DNA from: Diphasiastrum complanatum
Lineage: Eukaryota; Streptophyta; Lycopodiopsida; Lycopodiales; Lycopodiaceae
Direction: 5' to 3'
NCBI GenBank assembly: GCA_029204225.1
Contig: CM055114.1
Coordinates: 13,928,684 to 13,992,683, forward strand
DNA: 64,000 nucleotides
Shown here: positions 48,361 through 61,000 of the stretch, piece by piece
Position numbering within the stretch: position 1 is the first letter of the stretch
Layout of the letters: every line of letters begins with the position of its first letter
Position numbers and translations under genes: made by a program
The notes under the pieces: model-generated
The model's database searches: none
What the model was told of the DNA's origin: nothing
The model's input: the letters and a program-made list of their open reading frames with translations, nothing else

Positions 48361-48747
48361 CATGAAGATGATAAAGCTTTGTCATCAGTACAATACTATA
48401 GTAACAAACAACACAATGACAATAACAAAGCTGGAGATGGCGCTAACGACTCTGCTGGAGATAGAGTTGGCATAGGCTTTTTTTAGAAATGTCACTTATA
48501 ATTCAAATTTTTGAGTGTTCCCAACTATTGGGAGGGAATATTTCAGCATTTTGAAAATTATATTTTAATTTTGGTTAAACACCAGTGAAGTTTGATGTGA
48601 CTAAACTAAGGTGCATTCATTTACAAGGAAAGTAGTGCGGGCAGATGCGTAAAGAAGCTAGAAAATGATATTATAATTACTTTATAGTTATTTTTCTCTC
48701 TCCTACATGGCATTTCTTATAGGGCCCTCTTTGGGCCCATACTTTCA
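48361..48747. other. Probable intron or spacer, no feature recognised
   Basis: AT-rich with no coding pattern. The small palindrome GGGCCCTCTTTGGGCCC lies near 48721-48740. Confidence 0.35.
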
Positions 48748-49128
48748 CTAATGAATATCTGAGTTGTATGTTGATGCAGATATATTACGAGTAATCACAT
48801 CCTCGACATTGATATCTGAGTTGTACACTGATCTTGACATATCACGATGAGAAATATCTTCAATTCCTGTCAAGATATCCGAGTTGTAGTTACTTGATCT
48901 TGTTGTATTGCAGTCGGCGGATATGTTTTCGACATCTTCTACACCACTCAAATAATCTAAATTATATATTAATCTTGTCGCCATTTTTTGGATGTTACTC
49001 CTTTCTAAACCAAAAGGCTGGCCCAACATTTTTCTGACGTTGCCCTTGTTTGAACCATTAGAATAGTGCTTAAAACACTCACTTAATGGTTCAGAAAATG
49101 ATACATTTTTTTTTTTGCTGGAGTGCAA
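48748..49128 (-). pseudogene. Possible first exon of the transposase-like gene, with internal repeats
   Basis: A minus-strand open frame of 126 codons starts MHSSKKKNVSFSEP. Its second half is made of about four imperfect repeats of some 17 residues around YNSDI and GIEDIS/NVEDV. It ends HSDIH-like at a TAG that overlaps a weak donor (TTA|GTGAAA), and a plausible acceptor CTCCGCTCAG lies near 48330. The link to the downstream exons is a guess. It abuts the CCCTTGG minisatellite. Confidence 0.4.
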
Positions 49129-49135
49129 AGACTTG

Positions 49136-50056
49136 ATCCTTAGCCCTTAGCACTCAATGGCTCTCAACCCTTGGTGCTTAGCCCTTACCCCTTAGTCTTT
49201 AGCCCTTGGCCTTTGGGTCTTAGGCCTTGGGCCCTTTGGTCTTATTCCTTGCACCTAGATCCTTCGCCTAGGTCCTAGGGCCTAGGTCTTTGGACCTAGT
49301 CCTTTACCTTTGGGCCTTGGCCCGAGTCCTTAGCCCATTTTGCCCTTTGGCCTTTGGCACTAGCACTCGACCTTTAAGTTGAAGCCTTTGACCTTTAGTC
49401 CTTGGCCCTTGGCTTCTGGCCTTAGCCGGTGACCCTTCGCCCTTTGTCCATAGCCCTTGGCCCTTGGACCCTGGCCCTTACCCCTTGCCCCTTTCCCCTT
49501 GACCCTTATTCCTAGCACTTCACCCTTAATCCTTGGCCCTTGCTCCTAGGTCCTTAGCCCTTAGTCCTTGCACCTAGGTCCTTCGCCTAGGTCCTCGGCC
49601 CTAGATCTTTGGACCTAGCCCTTAGGCTTTGGGCCATGGCCCTAGTCCTTAGCCCATTTGCCCTTTGGCCTTTGGCACTAGCACTCAACCTTTAAGTTGA
49701 AGCCTTTGGCCTTTAGTCCTTGGCCCTTGGCTTTTGGCCTTAGTCGATAACCCTTCGTCCTTCACCCATAGCTCTTGGCCCTTGGATCCTGGCCCTTGCC
49801 CCTTGCCCCTCGGCCCTTATTCCTAACACTTCACCGTTAATCCTTGGCCCTTGCTCCTAGGTCCTTAGCCCTTAGTCCTTGCACCTAGGTCCTTCGCCCT
49901 TAGCCCTTTGCCCTAGGTCTTTGGACCTAGTCCTTAGCCTTTGGGCCTTGACCCTAGTCTTTAGCTCATTCGCCCTTTGGCCTTTGGCACTAGCACTCGA
50001 CCTTTAAGTTGAAGCCTTTGGCCTTTAGTCCTTGGACCTTGGCTTTTGGCATTAGA
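49136..50056 (+). repeat. CCCTTGG/CCCTTAG minisatellite with ~315-bp higher-order units
   Basis: The region is built from heptamer-like words CCCTTGG, CCCTTAG, CCTTTGG and CCTAGGT. The landmark GCACCTAG recurs at 49251, 49570 and 49881, giving higher-order periods of 319 and 311 bp. Other landmarks (GCACTAGCACTCRACCTTTAAGTTGAAGCC) recur with the same spacing. It ends sharply at GGCATTAGAG|TGTCCCAGC where a copia fragment begins. It is not the plant telomere repeat (CCCTAAA). Confidence 0.9.
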
Positions 50057-50895
50057 GTGTCCCAGCAGACTGATCTTTATCAGTCAGCAACGATATCTCA
50101 ACAACGTGATGGAAAAGTATGGAATGGCCAACTGCAAACCTAGTCTCTTTCCACTCGACTCTGGACTAAAGCTATCAAAGGAATAGTCTCCTCAAACTGA
50201 GACAGAAAAGGAAGATATGAAGTGCTACTCGTTTCAATCCATCATCAGCTCACTGATGTACGCAATGATCTACACGCGACCAGACCTTGCATATTCAGTC
50301 AGTACACTCAGCCAGTTCTTGTCAAATCCAGGCGTAGCTCATTGGAAAGCGCCAACAAAGGTCATGAAGTACATCCAAGCAACGACAACTCTCAACATCT
50401 ACTACGGAGGTAGCCAAACTGCCAACATTTTTGAAGCCTACATAGACAGAAGATGTCGACACCAAAAAATTAACTTTTGGATTTGTATTTTTATACAACC
50501 AAGGCCCAATATCATGGAATAGCTGGAAGCAGACCTCAGTTGCATTATCATCAACTGAATCCGAATACATAGCTGCCACAAATGCAACCAACTTAGACGA
50601 TCTAGCTGCTTGCAGACCTCAATCTTACACAAACACTTTCTACAAGAATCTATTGTGACAATCAAAGCACAATAGCGCTTTCTCTCAATCCGAAATTTCA
50701 CTCTTGAAGCAAACATATAGAAATCAGGTATCATTACCTTAGAGAAAAAGTGCACAATAAGGAAGTGGAATTGATTTTCTGTAGAACAAATTACATGGCA
50801 GTGGATTACTTCACAAAGGCTCTATCAAAGGAGCAACATCTCAGATTTAAGGATATGTTAAATCTGAAGATCAAAGTTTTTCAGGATCCACATTA
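50057..50895 (+). pseudogene. Copia RT end and RNase H fragment (element E)
   Basis: Frame-shifted copia pol: SIISSLMYAMIYTRPDLAY and LSQFLSNPGVAHWKA at 50230-50360, then TSVALSSTESEYIAATNATN at about 50535-50600, then the RNase H end with numerous shifts. It is followed by a polypurine tract AAGGGGGGG at 50895-50903. The left part of the element is cut off by the minisatellite. Confidence 0.8.
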
Positions 50896-50903
50896 AGGGG
50901 GGG

Positions 50904-51338
50904 TGTTAGATTTCTTAAGCTCAGCCTTAAACCAATCATTCAAGTAATGAGCATCCTGAAAAACAAAGGCTGACATTAGAGGAGTTCTAAATCCAAAAAA
51001 GACCCTTTGTAAAGATTCTTTTTATATTTTTTCTCAATGTTTTCTTACACATGGACCAATCAAAATACCCAAATTTGAAATCTACGTAACGTAACTTTTT
51101 GAGTCCACATTTTGATTCCACACTAAAAATGGCATAACTTTTTATTGGTAAGTCTGAATTTAGCGGAGTTTGGTGAATTGGAAAGCGCTTGACAAGGGCT
51201 TTCCAATGGTATGTTATATGACTGCTTTTGAGCTACGATTAAAAAGTTATGGCAAGTCAAAAATATTAGTGTTATAATATTTTAATAATATAAACTACAT
51301 CTTGCACGAATTCTAGAGGGTCTCTTTGGAGCTCAAAA
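50904..51338 (+). mobile_element. Start of 3' LTR of element E, right edge unknown
   Basis: TGTTAGATTTC directly follows the polypurine tract. The stretch shares about 95 bp with 29085-29185. A TAACTTTTTA / TAAAAAGTTA inverted pair lies near 51132 and 51240. The next recognisable feature is a minus-strand copia fragment from 51339, so the LTR end lies somewhere before it. Confidence 0.5.
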
Positions 51339-52625
51339 CTAATTCAATGTCCCTCGAATGTATTCGAAAAATTTACGTTTAGCATACTTATAGTGTGCTT
51401 GAATAGGATCTTGCATAAATTGACTAACAGCACCAACAACATAAGAAATATCATGTCGTGTGTGTGTCAAATAAGTGAAACTGCCCACCAGCTGTCCATA
51501 CAAATAAGCATCCACTTTCTCATATTCATCATATGAAGTAAGCTTCATCTTGACATCCATAGTTGTACTGAAAGGCTTACAATCCTGCATATTGGACTTA
51601 TAAAGCAAATCTCGTGCATATTTGCTTTGTGTTAGAAAGACCACGTCTTCTTTTTGCCATACTTCAATGCCAACACAATAGTGCATCAACCCTAGATCGC
51701 TCATGTCAAAAGCACTGGAAAGATCTGATTTGATTTCATCAATTAAGCTCTCATTACTTCTTGTAATAATCAAATCAGCGTACAACACAATGAACACTAT
51801 ATTTGAATCTTGCCTTAGAATGTAAAGATTAGGATTAGCATCACTCTTTACCATTCCCCTTCGCTTGAAGTGTTCATCAATATGACCAAATTGTTGATGC
51901 CAAAGATCACTTCAAAATAGTGCTTACCATAGCTTGAGCAAAAGATCTCGCATTCAATTTGTAGAGTCGATTCCTGTTGACTCTAACTCTATAGCAATTA
52001 CTTTGTAGTGATTCTTGATGTCTTTTACAAGACATTTGTTGCTGTAAAACTCAACCTTGAGTTGTTGATTAGCCATCATCCCAACAGATAGTAGATTATT
52101 AGCTAAGCCAGGTACATTTTGCACGTTGCTTACCCGCTTTATTATCTCGTTGGCTAACTTCACTAGTACCACTCCAAATCCTTCAACAGATAGCAATTGG
52201 CCATCGGCTTGTCCAACTTCATCACAATTGTGGGTGTCCTTGAGTTCTAAAAACCACTCTTTCCTTGAAATCATGAGCTTGGATGCACCACTATCAATGT
52301 ACCAAGTATCCTTGGCTTCATCACTTGTCATTAATGTTGTAATGAACAATTTTGAGCTCTCACCTGTATCATCTTCATATTGATCCTCATCATATTAATG
52401 TTGATCAATATAATTGTTTTCATAATAATAATCATCAAATTGATGTTGATCAGCATAATTTCCCACTTGCCCTTTGTCTTTTCTTTGTTCTATCTCCTTC
52501 TGTTTCTTGAAGCATTCATGCTCCCAATGGCCAAGTTTGTTGCAGTACCTACAATTTCTAGGTTTATTTTGCTTGGAATAGCTGCGTCCTTGATTTTGGC
52601 CTTGATTCTAATTGCCTCAATTCGG
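51339..52625 (-). pseudogene. Copia zinc knuckle, protease and RT/RNase H fragment, minus strand
   Basis: Reading from 52625 downward: knuckle CRYCNKLGHWEHEC, then protease WYIDSGASKLM and NNLLSVGMM (52349-51954), then the second half of reverse transcriptase and the start of RNase H (51854-51339: IVLYADLIITRS in place of YVDDI, SDLGLMHYCVGIEV, HDISYVVGAVSQFM). Integrase and the first half of RT are deleted between them (near 51900-51960). The active site has lost an Asp. Confidence 0.85.
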
Positions 52626-53200
52626 ACCATCATTGGTTTGATGGAAAAGAAGCTACGGGAGATTGTGACAGGTGAAGAAGCAATGCCAGTGATTGAAGAA
52701 GATCAACAGACATTTGACAGGAGAAAATGGAAAGCACAAAATGTCATCAACTTATTAGTTAGAGATGCAATTATTCCCTACATTTCGGATTCAGAAGGAC
52801 CAAAAGAAACATGGGATATGTTGAAGGCATTGTTTGAGACCACAAACACATCTCGAGTGCTATTCCTGATTTCGAAGCTGCACACATTACGAATGGATCA
52901 TAGTGCAACCATTGCTGATCACCTATTGAAGGTAAAGGAGATCCGTGATCAATTAGTCGTTGTTGGAGAGCGAGTTCAAGATTTTGAGATGGTGCAATTG
53001 ACATTAAATAGTTTGACTGAGTCACATCAGATGTTTGTGAAAATCTTCTAACCTATGAAGAGTTAGGTGGATTGCTTTTGCAGAAAGAACAACATCAAGA
53101 GAACTTGAGTCATCACAACATGGGATTTGATAAAGCTCTTGCGATCAGAAGATGGGTGACAGATTTGTTAGTGAAAGACACCAATCAAGAGGTGAAAACC
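52626..53200 (+). pseudogene. Copia gag fragment, plus strand
   Basis: Open from about 52640: WKAQNVINLLVRDAII, KETWDMLKALFETTNTSR, LLKVKEIRDQLVVVGERV, then a frameshift at about 53045 into LTYEELGGLLLQKEQH. This is UBN2-type gag. Its left edge meets the minus-strand knuckle of the previous fragment head to head near 52600-52640. Confidence 0.8.
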
Positions 53201-53398
53201 TAAATCGTGGATCGTTCCAACAATTTCAGTTTGAATTTCCAAACTGCATAGTTGTCGGCTCCTTCAAATTTGCTTTGCTCATTGAGGACACTCTTGTTTA
53301 GAGTTGCCATTATTGGATAGATGAGTTTGGATCACAAAAAAAAAAGGCTCAATTTGAGCACACAACACCACAGAACTGTATATTTATGGTTGTACACC

Positions 53399-53650
53399 TG
53401 ATATCGGAATGGCGCGTAGATGTACGACTGTTCAGGGTTCTCTGTAGCTCGCGCATGTGGTCCAATATTGGTATGGATATGTGATATTGGAATGGCGCGT
53501 GGATGTACGACTTTTCAGAATTCTTTCTAGCTTGCGCATGTGGATTCAATATTGTTACGAACATGCAATATCGGAACGACGCATGGATATACGACTTTTC
53601 GAAATTCTCTCTAGCTCGCGCGCATGGATTTGATATTGGTACGGACGAGA
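53399..53650 (+). repeat. 84-bp tandem repeat, three copies
   Basis: Landmark GGCGCGT (GGACGCAT-like in the last copy) plus GATRTACGAC recurs at 53411, 53494 and 53578 (periods 83 and 84). Each unit includes GATATTGGAAT and CTAGCTCGCGCATGTGG. CpG-rich for the region. Confidence 0.85.
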
Positions 53651-53904
53651 TGAAAAGTAGAGGGAATATAAGAACTTTCAGAGGGAATATTCGAAGTGTG
53701 TGATCGTTCAAAAGACAAATATCAGTAATGTGAAAAGTATGAAACCTCATAAACTCTGAATGGCAATACTAGACACTGTCTAGTGTAATCTACAGTTTTC
53801 CAAATTGACAAATTAGAGATTTTTTGACAAACCTCTCTCACAAATGACACTTTTCACAAAAGCTAGGAATTATTATAAAAATCTCCCCACTCTATTCAAG
53901 AGGA

Positions 53905-55126
53905 GGCCAAGTGTCAACTTTTTGTTCGATATAATGAGGTGAGTAAAGCCTACAAGGTCTACATACCTTCTACTAACAAAGTGATTGTTGGTAGAGATGT
54001 CATTTTTTATGAGGGAAACATTCCAAAAGTATCTTCAAGTACTATTGATGGTGATGTGGATGGATCTAACATTCTTGATGTTGATGTATTGGATCCTACT
54101 TTAGATGGTGATGATGATGGAACTTCCAAGTCAAAAGCCAAGAAGAACATCAAGGGAAAGACAAATGCCTTCAAGGCTCACATATGATGAGAAGGGTAAG
54201 CAAGTGGAAGTGACTCATTTTGCTTTTCTCACATATTTTGGTGAATCTTCTTGTGTAGATGGATCTACACAAGTAGATGGATCTTTTCATGATTTTATAG
54301 CAAGTAATGGATTTGGAAAATAGGTTTTTTTGAATGACTTTGATGGTCAAGTTGATGATCAAGAGGTTGATCTCAAAGGACTTCAACAAGGCAAAAAGGA
54401 AGGTGGCAATTCAGAGTTAGTCATGAGCATCAAAGGATAGTCAACTGGCAAAGTTGTTATGGATCCATTTTTGCAGGTTATTGAAGACTCAAGTAAGGTC
54501 AAAGGAGCAACAAGGAATTCTTTTTCAAGTTTATTTTACTTGTTCTATCTCATGTTTGAGCATTTTCATGTGGATGTGTGCAAATTCTCAAGATATGGTA
54601 AAACTAGCTACATTGGTGAGCATCAATTTGGTAATGGATTTGTACTAGAATTCTTGGCTGGTTTTGTTGATGGAAATGAAGCTATTGGAGGCTCATTATA
54701 TCACTCATTCATGATCAAGTCATCAAGTGATGATGGCATCTTGTGGAAGATGGAGATGGAGGCTCATTCATAGAGTTTCATGGTGGATACATGGCAAGAA
54801 AGGACAAAGATGGAGGAAGCAAGCAAGCATTGGTTGATCACTCACATTTATTGTTTGGTTGCTGTAACTTTCCAGATATTTCAAAGTTTATAGCATGGAA
54901 GAATAATCTCATTTACATTCTATTTGGTTCTTCATGTTCTAGTTACATCTTGACATGTAAAATTGATGTAAGAAATAGTGAAGCATCCCAAGTGGATACC
55001 ATTCTCTATATCAATTGTGGAAACTAATTTAGATCATTAGAAAGGAGGCCTATACTTAGGATGGAGATCATTATAAACTTGGATCAAAGTTCTATGGCTA
55101 AGCTAAAACTAGTTGAAGAGGGAGTG
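53905..55126 (+). pseudogene. Integrase tail and non-RT region of copia element F
   Basis: The integrase C-terminus (VSKAYKVYIPSTNKVIVGRD) opens the fragment, followed by the PRRTSRERQMPSRLTYDEKG linker that normally precedes reverse transcriptase. From about 54240 to 55110 no RT or RNase H motif is present in any frame. Open frames there (54459-54773, 54743-55027) have no recognisable domain. A purine run GAAGAGGGAG precedes the LTR at 55127. Layout and one short block match element C. Confidence 0.7.
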
Positions 55127-55438
55127 TGAGAAATTATCAACAAGTTTGATAGTTTAGTCAAAATGGGTCATAGTTTGATAAAATGCCAAATACACATTTG
55201 AGGCCAACTTTCATATTAGACTTAGAGTTTGACTTTTCAAAGTTATATTAGTCTAAAAGTATTTGAATAAACACTTTTTGAAAGTGTGGGAATTTTAGAA
55301 GTCGACTTTGAATATATTCAAATTTGAATGTAGGGTACATTGAATCTAGTCCTAAAAATAGTAGAGTTTTTCATATTGGAGAGAAACCAAGTGGCAATTT
55401 TGGTTTTGGGCCTACTATAAAAGGATGTGAGAAGGGAG

Positions 55439-56618
<1,180 letters not shown>

Positions 56619-56619
56619 G

Positions 56620-59600
56620 CTCCCTCTCAAAGCATGATAGCTTTACAATCCCGAGATTGCTCCTTTGTCTCTCAAAGAGTCCTTTGTCCAGGGCTTTGGT
56701 GAAGATCTCAGCAACCATGTCTCTCGTTCCGATGAAAGTGGTCTGTAGCATCTTCTTCTCAATTAGATCCCTGGTCAAGTGGTACTTAATCACAATGTGC
56801 TTCGTTCTGGAATGGAACATCGGATTTTTTTTCAGGTGTATTGCAGAGGTGTTGTCCATCTGCAAGACCAAAGGCTCGTTCCTTGTTTCGCCCAATTCAT
56901 CCAGAAACTGCCTTAGCCAAATTAATTCGTTGGCCATCTCCACTGCTGCTACGTACTCTACTTCGCAGGATGACTGGGCTACAACGGTCTGCTTCTTGCT
57001 AACCCAGAGAACTGCTACTCTAGATGCAATGGTGCATCCTCCTGAGACGCTTTTACAATCGTCCTTGAGAGATGCCCAACTAGCATCGCTGCAGGAAAGT
57101 ATCCTAAAACCTGCACCATGACAATTATACAAGCCATAATCCCTCGTTAATTGAAGGTATTGCAAAATTCGTTTTGCAATCTTCCAATGTGTCAAGCTTG
57201 GATTCATGCAAAATTGGCTCATCCTGAATATTGCATAAGCAATATCAAGACGTGTGTTGTCTGCAAGGTACATCAGTGATCCTATCAGCTTCCTATAAGG
57301 TGTGAGCTGCATCGGTTCTCTCTCTTTCTCATTCTTTGGACAGTCATCATTCGTCAGCACCGTCCCTGCGTTGGAGTGTTTGCTCCTTTGCAGTTTAGCA
57401 TCCCAAAGTCCTCTAGGATCTTTTGGGTGTATCTGGACTAGTGAAGGTATAACTTACCTCCCTCGTAGTCCCTTTCAATTTGCGAGCCTAGGTAACACCT
57501 GGCTTCTCCTAGATCCATTATCTCGAAATGTTTTGAGATGTCTGTCTTTACTTTAGCTATTAGTTGCTCACTCCTGCAAAGTATCAGAGTGTCGTCCACA
57601 TACACAGCCACAATGATGATCTGCCCATCTATAACTCTGACATATACATTGGAATCAGCCAATAGAGGCTTGAATCCTAATGATTTCAGGGCTTGGTCTT
57701 TCTTCTTGTACCATTGTCGGACTGATTGTTTCAGACCGTAGATGCCTCTATCCATTTTGCATGCATAGTCAGGAAGTGAATTCGAGACATATCCTAGGGG
57801 TTGATCCATGTAGACCTCTTCATCTAATTTGCCATGAAGAAGGCTGTCTTCTCGTCCACAATGTGGCTCTTGAGGTAATAAGCTGCTGCATATGCAAATA
57901 ACAAACGTAGGGACGAATTTTTGACGACAGGAAGAATGCCATTGTTTTTCTTTTAGCCTTTTTTTGGGAGAAGGTTTCAGAGTAGTCAATACCGTATCTC
58001 TGAGAGAAACCCTTCGCTACCAGTCTTGCCTTGTATTTCGTGATGTTTCCATCTGGTCCGTATTTGAGTTGGAAAACCTAGTTGTATTTGATAGTCTTGT
58101 GCTTATGTGGTAATGGCTCCAACATCCATACCTGGTTCTTCCTCATGGAATCCATCTCTTCGTTCATGGCTTGGATCCATTTGTCCTTTACTGGACCTTC
58201 AATCGCCTCCTCGAAAGTTTGTGGTTCACCATTGAACCCACAGAACTCTTCTGATGTGGAAGCTGAGATACCTGGCACATATCTTGCTGGCGCTCTTCGT
58301 GGTCTTGTTGACCTTTTGGGGGATCCTCCTAAAACAACTATGCCTTTGCCCTTGTCTGCTCTGCTCGGTCCCGAACCATCTTGGTTTACAGGAACTACGG
58401 CGGCAGGTTGCCTCTCGAATATTTCTTCGTCAGATTCGTCGCTCGAATGGGAGATGACTCGAAAATCTTTGTTTTTGTGTTCGTCTGCTGCTCCCTCTAT
58501 CATTGGCCGGAGGTCATATTACTGTCTCTCCAGAACTTCGTAGCTAATAGGATCGTCATTGGCCATTGTCTTGCTCTCATCGAATCTGACATCTCTCACT
58601 GTTTTCACAGTGTTTGTGTCTGGCATGTAGATTCTGTAGTATGACGAATTGTTGTCATAATCTACCAGAAATCCCTGCTCGGCTTTCTCATCAAGCTTCT
58701 TTTGAAGCTTATCAGGAATATGTGCATATGCTGCACAACCAAAGATTATGACGTGAGACAGGTTGGGCTTTCTACCCCACCATAGCTCATGTGGTGTCAT
58801 GTAAGGAGCACCGGGACTTGCCTGTCCTGTTCTGGATGTATGCGGTTGTAGCTACTGCGTTAGTCCACAGTTCCCTTGGAGCTTTCGAGTAGGCCATCAT
58901 GCATCTAGCTGCTTCCATCAGGGTCCTGTTCTTTCATTCAGCAACACCGTTGTGCTACGGTGTATAGCCTGTAGTTCTTCTGTGAATGATGTCACGATCA
59001 TTGCAGAAGTCAGTGAAGCGATTCGAGATATATTCGCCACCTCGATCTGTTATGATCTGCTTCACCTTGCTGCCTGTACATCTCTCTGTCCAATTCACAT
59101 ATTCTGTGAATTTATAGAGTGCTTCAGATTTATTCTAAATAAAGTACACTCTGGAAAATTTGCTATAATCATCAATGAAGGTTATATAATATTTCAAACC
59201 TCCTACCGAGATAACGTTGAATGGTCCACAGATGTTAGAATGCACTAGCTCCAAAATCTTTGTCCGTTTTGTAGGAGTCTTTGACGAATGGAGTGCGCGA
59301 CATCTTGCCTTTCAAACATGCATCACAGGAGGTCAAACTGGTTGCATTCGAGATGCTGACCCCTGTTATTGCTCCATGATGGCTTGCCTGGTAAAGTGCC
59401 ATTGAATTCATGTGGCAGAGTCTTCTGTGCCATAGAGTGTCTGGCGAGTCGTCATGAGTCTGATGCACCTGATCTTCAGGTAGGAGTACCTTCAGATGAT
59501 ATAGGTTACCTTTCCTTCTGCCTTGAGCAATGAGAGTATTGGTACTGGCGTCAATCACGTTGCATGCTTCATTAGAAAACGTCACACGCATCCCTGCATC

Positions 59601-60886
59601 TGCTATTCTTGCTATAGGGAGCAAGTCTTGTTGTAGAGTAGGCACGAACAAAACGTCTTCGAGTCATATGTCTTTGCTGTTGGTGTTGAGCCATAGTGAA
59701 CCAATGTCGTTCACTTGATGTTTAGATCCATCTCCAAGAACTATGAATCCTGAAGGATCTGCACTTCTGAAATCAGACATTATTCATCTTGATGTCACGA
59801 AGTGTGAGGTGGCTGCTAAATCTAGGATCACCTCAAAGTATGTCAGAAGTTGATGCTGCACACACATCTTCACAGATGTAGGTGGTCGAACAACTTCTGT
59901 ACGTTCTTTCTTCGCCCATCTTCGAGCTCTCGGGCTCCTCGACATAGGATGAACTATTGTTGTTCTCATGTCTGTTCTGTGCTGATTTGTTCCTTGGGTT
60001 CTGGCAGTAATCCATGGCTGCGTGACCCTTCTTATGGCAATGGATACACTCAATCTTGGGATTGACCCAACAGGTATCTACTGTATGCCCGTCTCTTCTG
60101 CATCTCACACAGGTCTTCTTGTCTGCACCTTGTTGTTTCGAACTGTTTCGAGCTCCCTTTGGTCTTCCAGTTGCCCTTGCTTGTTCCCTCTGCTTGTTGG
60201 TCACGATCCTACCTCTGATTGGACTCCCTCTTAGGCTTAAATTGCTTCTTTGATTTTTCTTTGTTGTCGTAGAGGGCCTGGTCAAAACCATCTTTGTGAT
60301 CCAGATGTTCTCTGGCCTCGATTTCCTCTCGAATCTCGACAATCGCCTTTTTGAGGTTCATGGCGAGATCTTTCTCGAGCAGGGTTTGTGTCGTATGGAA
60401 ATATCTGGGAAAGGCTCTCAACATATATGTGAGTTGCTTCTTAGCTGTCACTGCATTCTCTGCTCCAGAGTTATGTAGTGATACAAATAGATCCTTCATC
60501 TTTCTTACGAAAGAGGTGAGGTCTTTTCCATCCCATTACAAATTTGTCAGCTGATCTTCCAGCATCATGATCTGACTTCTTGATTTCATCTGAAATCTGG
60601 TGAGTAGTGCATCCCACATCTCATTGGCCTTGGAGAGTGTAGCCAGGTCAAGTGTGAGACTATCTTCGATGGAAGATGATAGGAAGGCTACTGCCTTGTC
60701 ATTTTTCTCCCTCCATTCGCGTAGCTCCTCTGTTGTTGTAGACATTTCCTCTGTGCCATCCACCCAGGGGAAGATTCCTTCACCCTTGAGTATCAAAGAT
60801 GTCTTAACTTTCCAGACTAGAAAGTTAGATCCTGAAGAATCAAGTATCGTGCAGATCTTGCTTTGCATGCTGCTGATTGAAGCCAT
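56620..60886 (-). pseudogene. Gag-Pol polyprotein of element D, disrupted
   Basis: Minus strand from 60886: gag (MASISSMQSKICTILDSSG), two zinc knuckles (CVRCRRDGHTVDTC and the looser CIHCHKKGHAAMDYC), protease, GAG-pre-integrase (LWHRRLCHMNSMALYQ), integrase (58500-59230), reverse transcriptase ([15 protein letters not shown], active site YVDDT) and RNase H ending at VKLSCFEREL. Damage: TAA at 60536-60538 where Gln is expected, a frameshift near 60210-60240, further shifts in protease/integrase (about 59650-59830, 59230, 58810), near 57880 in RT and at 57437. It keeps the most complete domain set in the window. Confidence 0.9.
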
Positions 60887-60984
60887 TGCTTCTTGAAGTC
60901 TGTTTCCTTGTTGATGGGTGATTGTCTGAATGCTTGGCCTCCTGGATCTGATAGCTTCTTTGGCTATGTCAGAATTTGATAGGG

Positions 60985-60999
60985 TGCACTCTTATACCA
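60985..60999 (-). other. Primer-binding site of element D
   Basis: Minus-strand TGGTATAAGAGTGC immediately follows the CCCCAACA end of the right LTR. It is a variant of the initiator-Met site. Confidence 0.75.
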
Positions 61000-61000
61000 C

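Noticed and set aside
49136-50056. Interstitial telomere repeat
   Set aside because: Words are CCCTTGG/CCCTTAG, not the plant CCCTAAA, and the array is irregular with a longer higher-order unit.
53399-53650. CRISPR array
   Set aside because: Units are contiguous 84-bp tandem repeats without spacers, in a eukaryotic genome.
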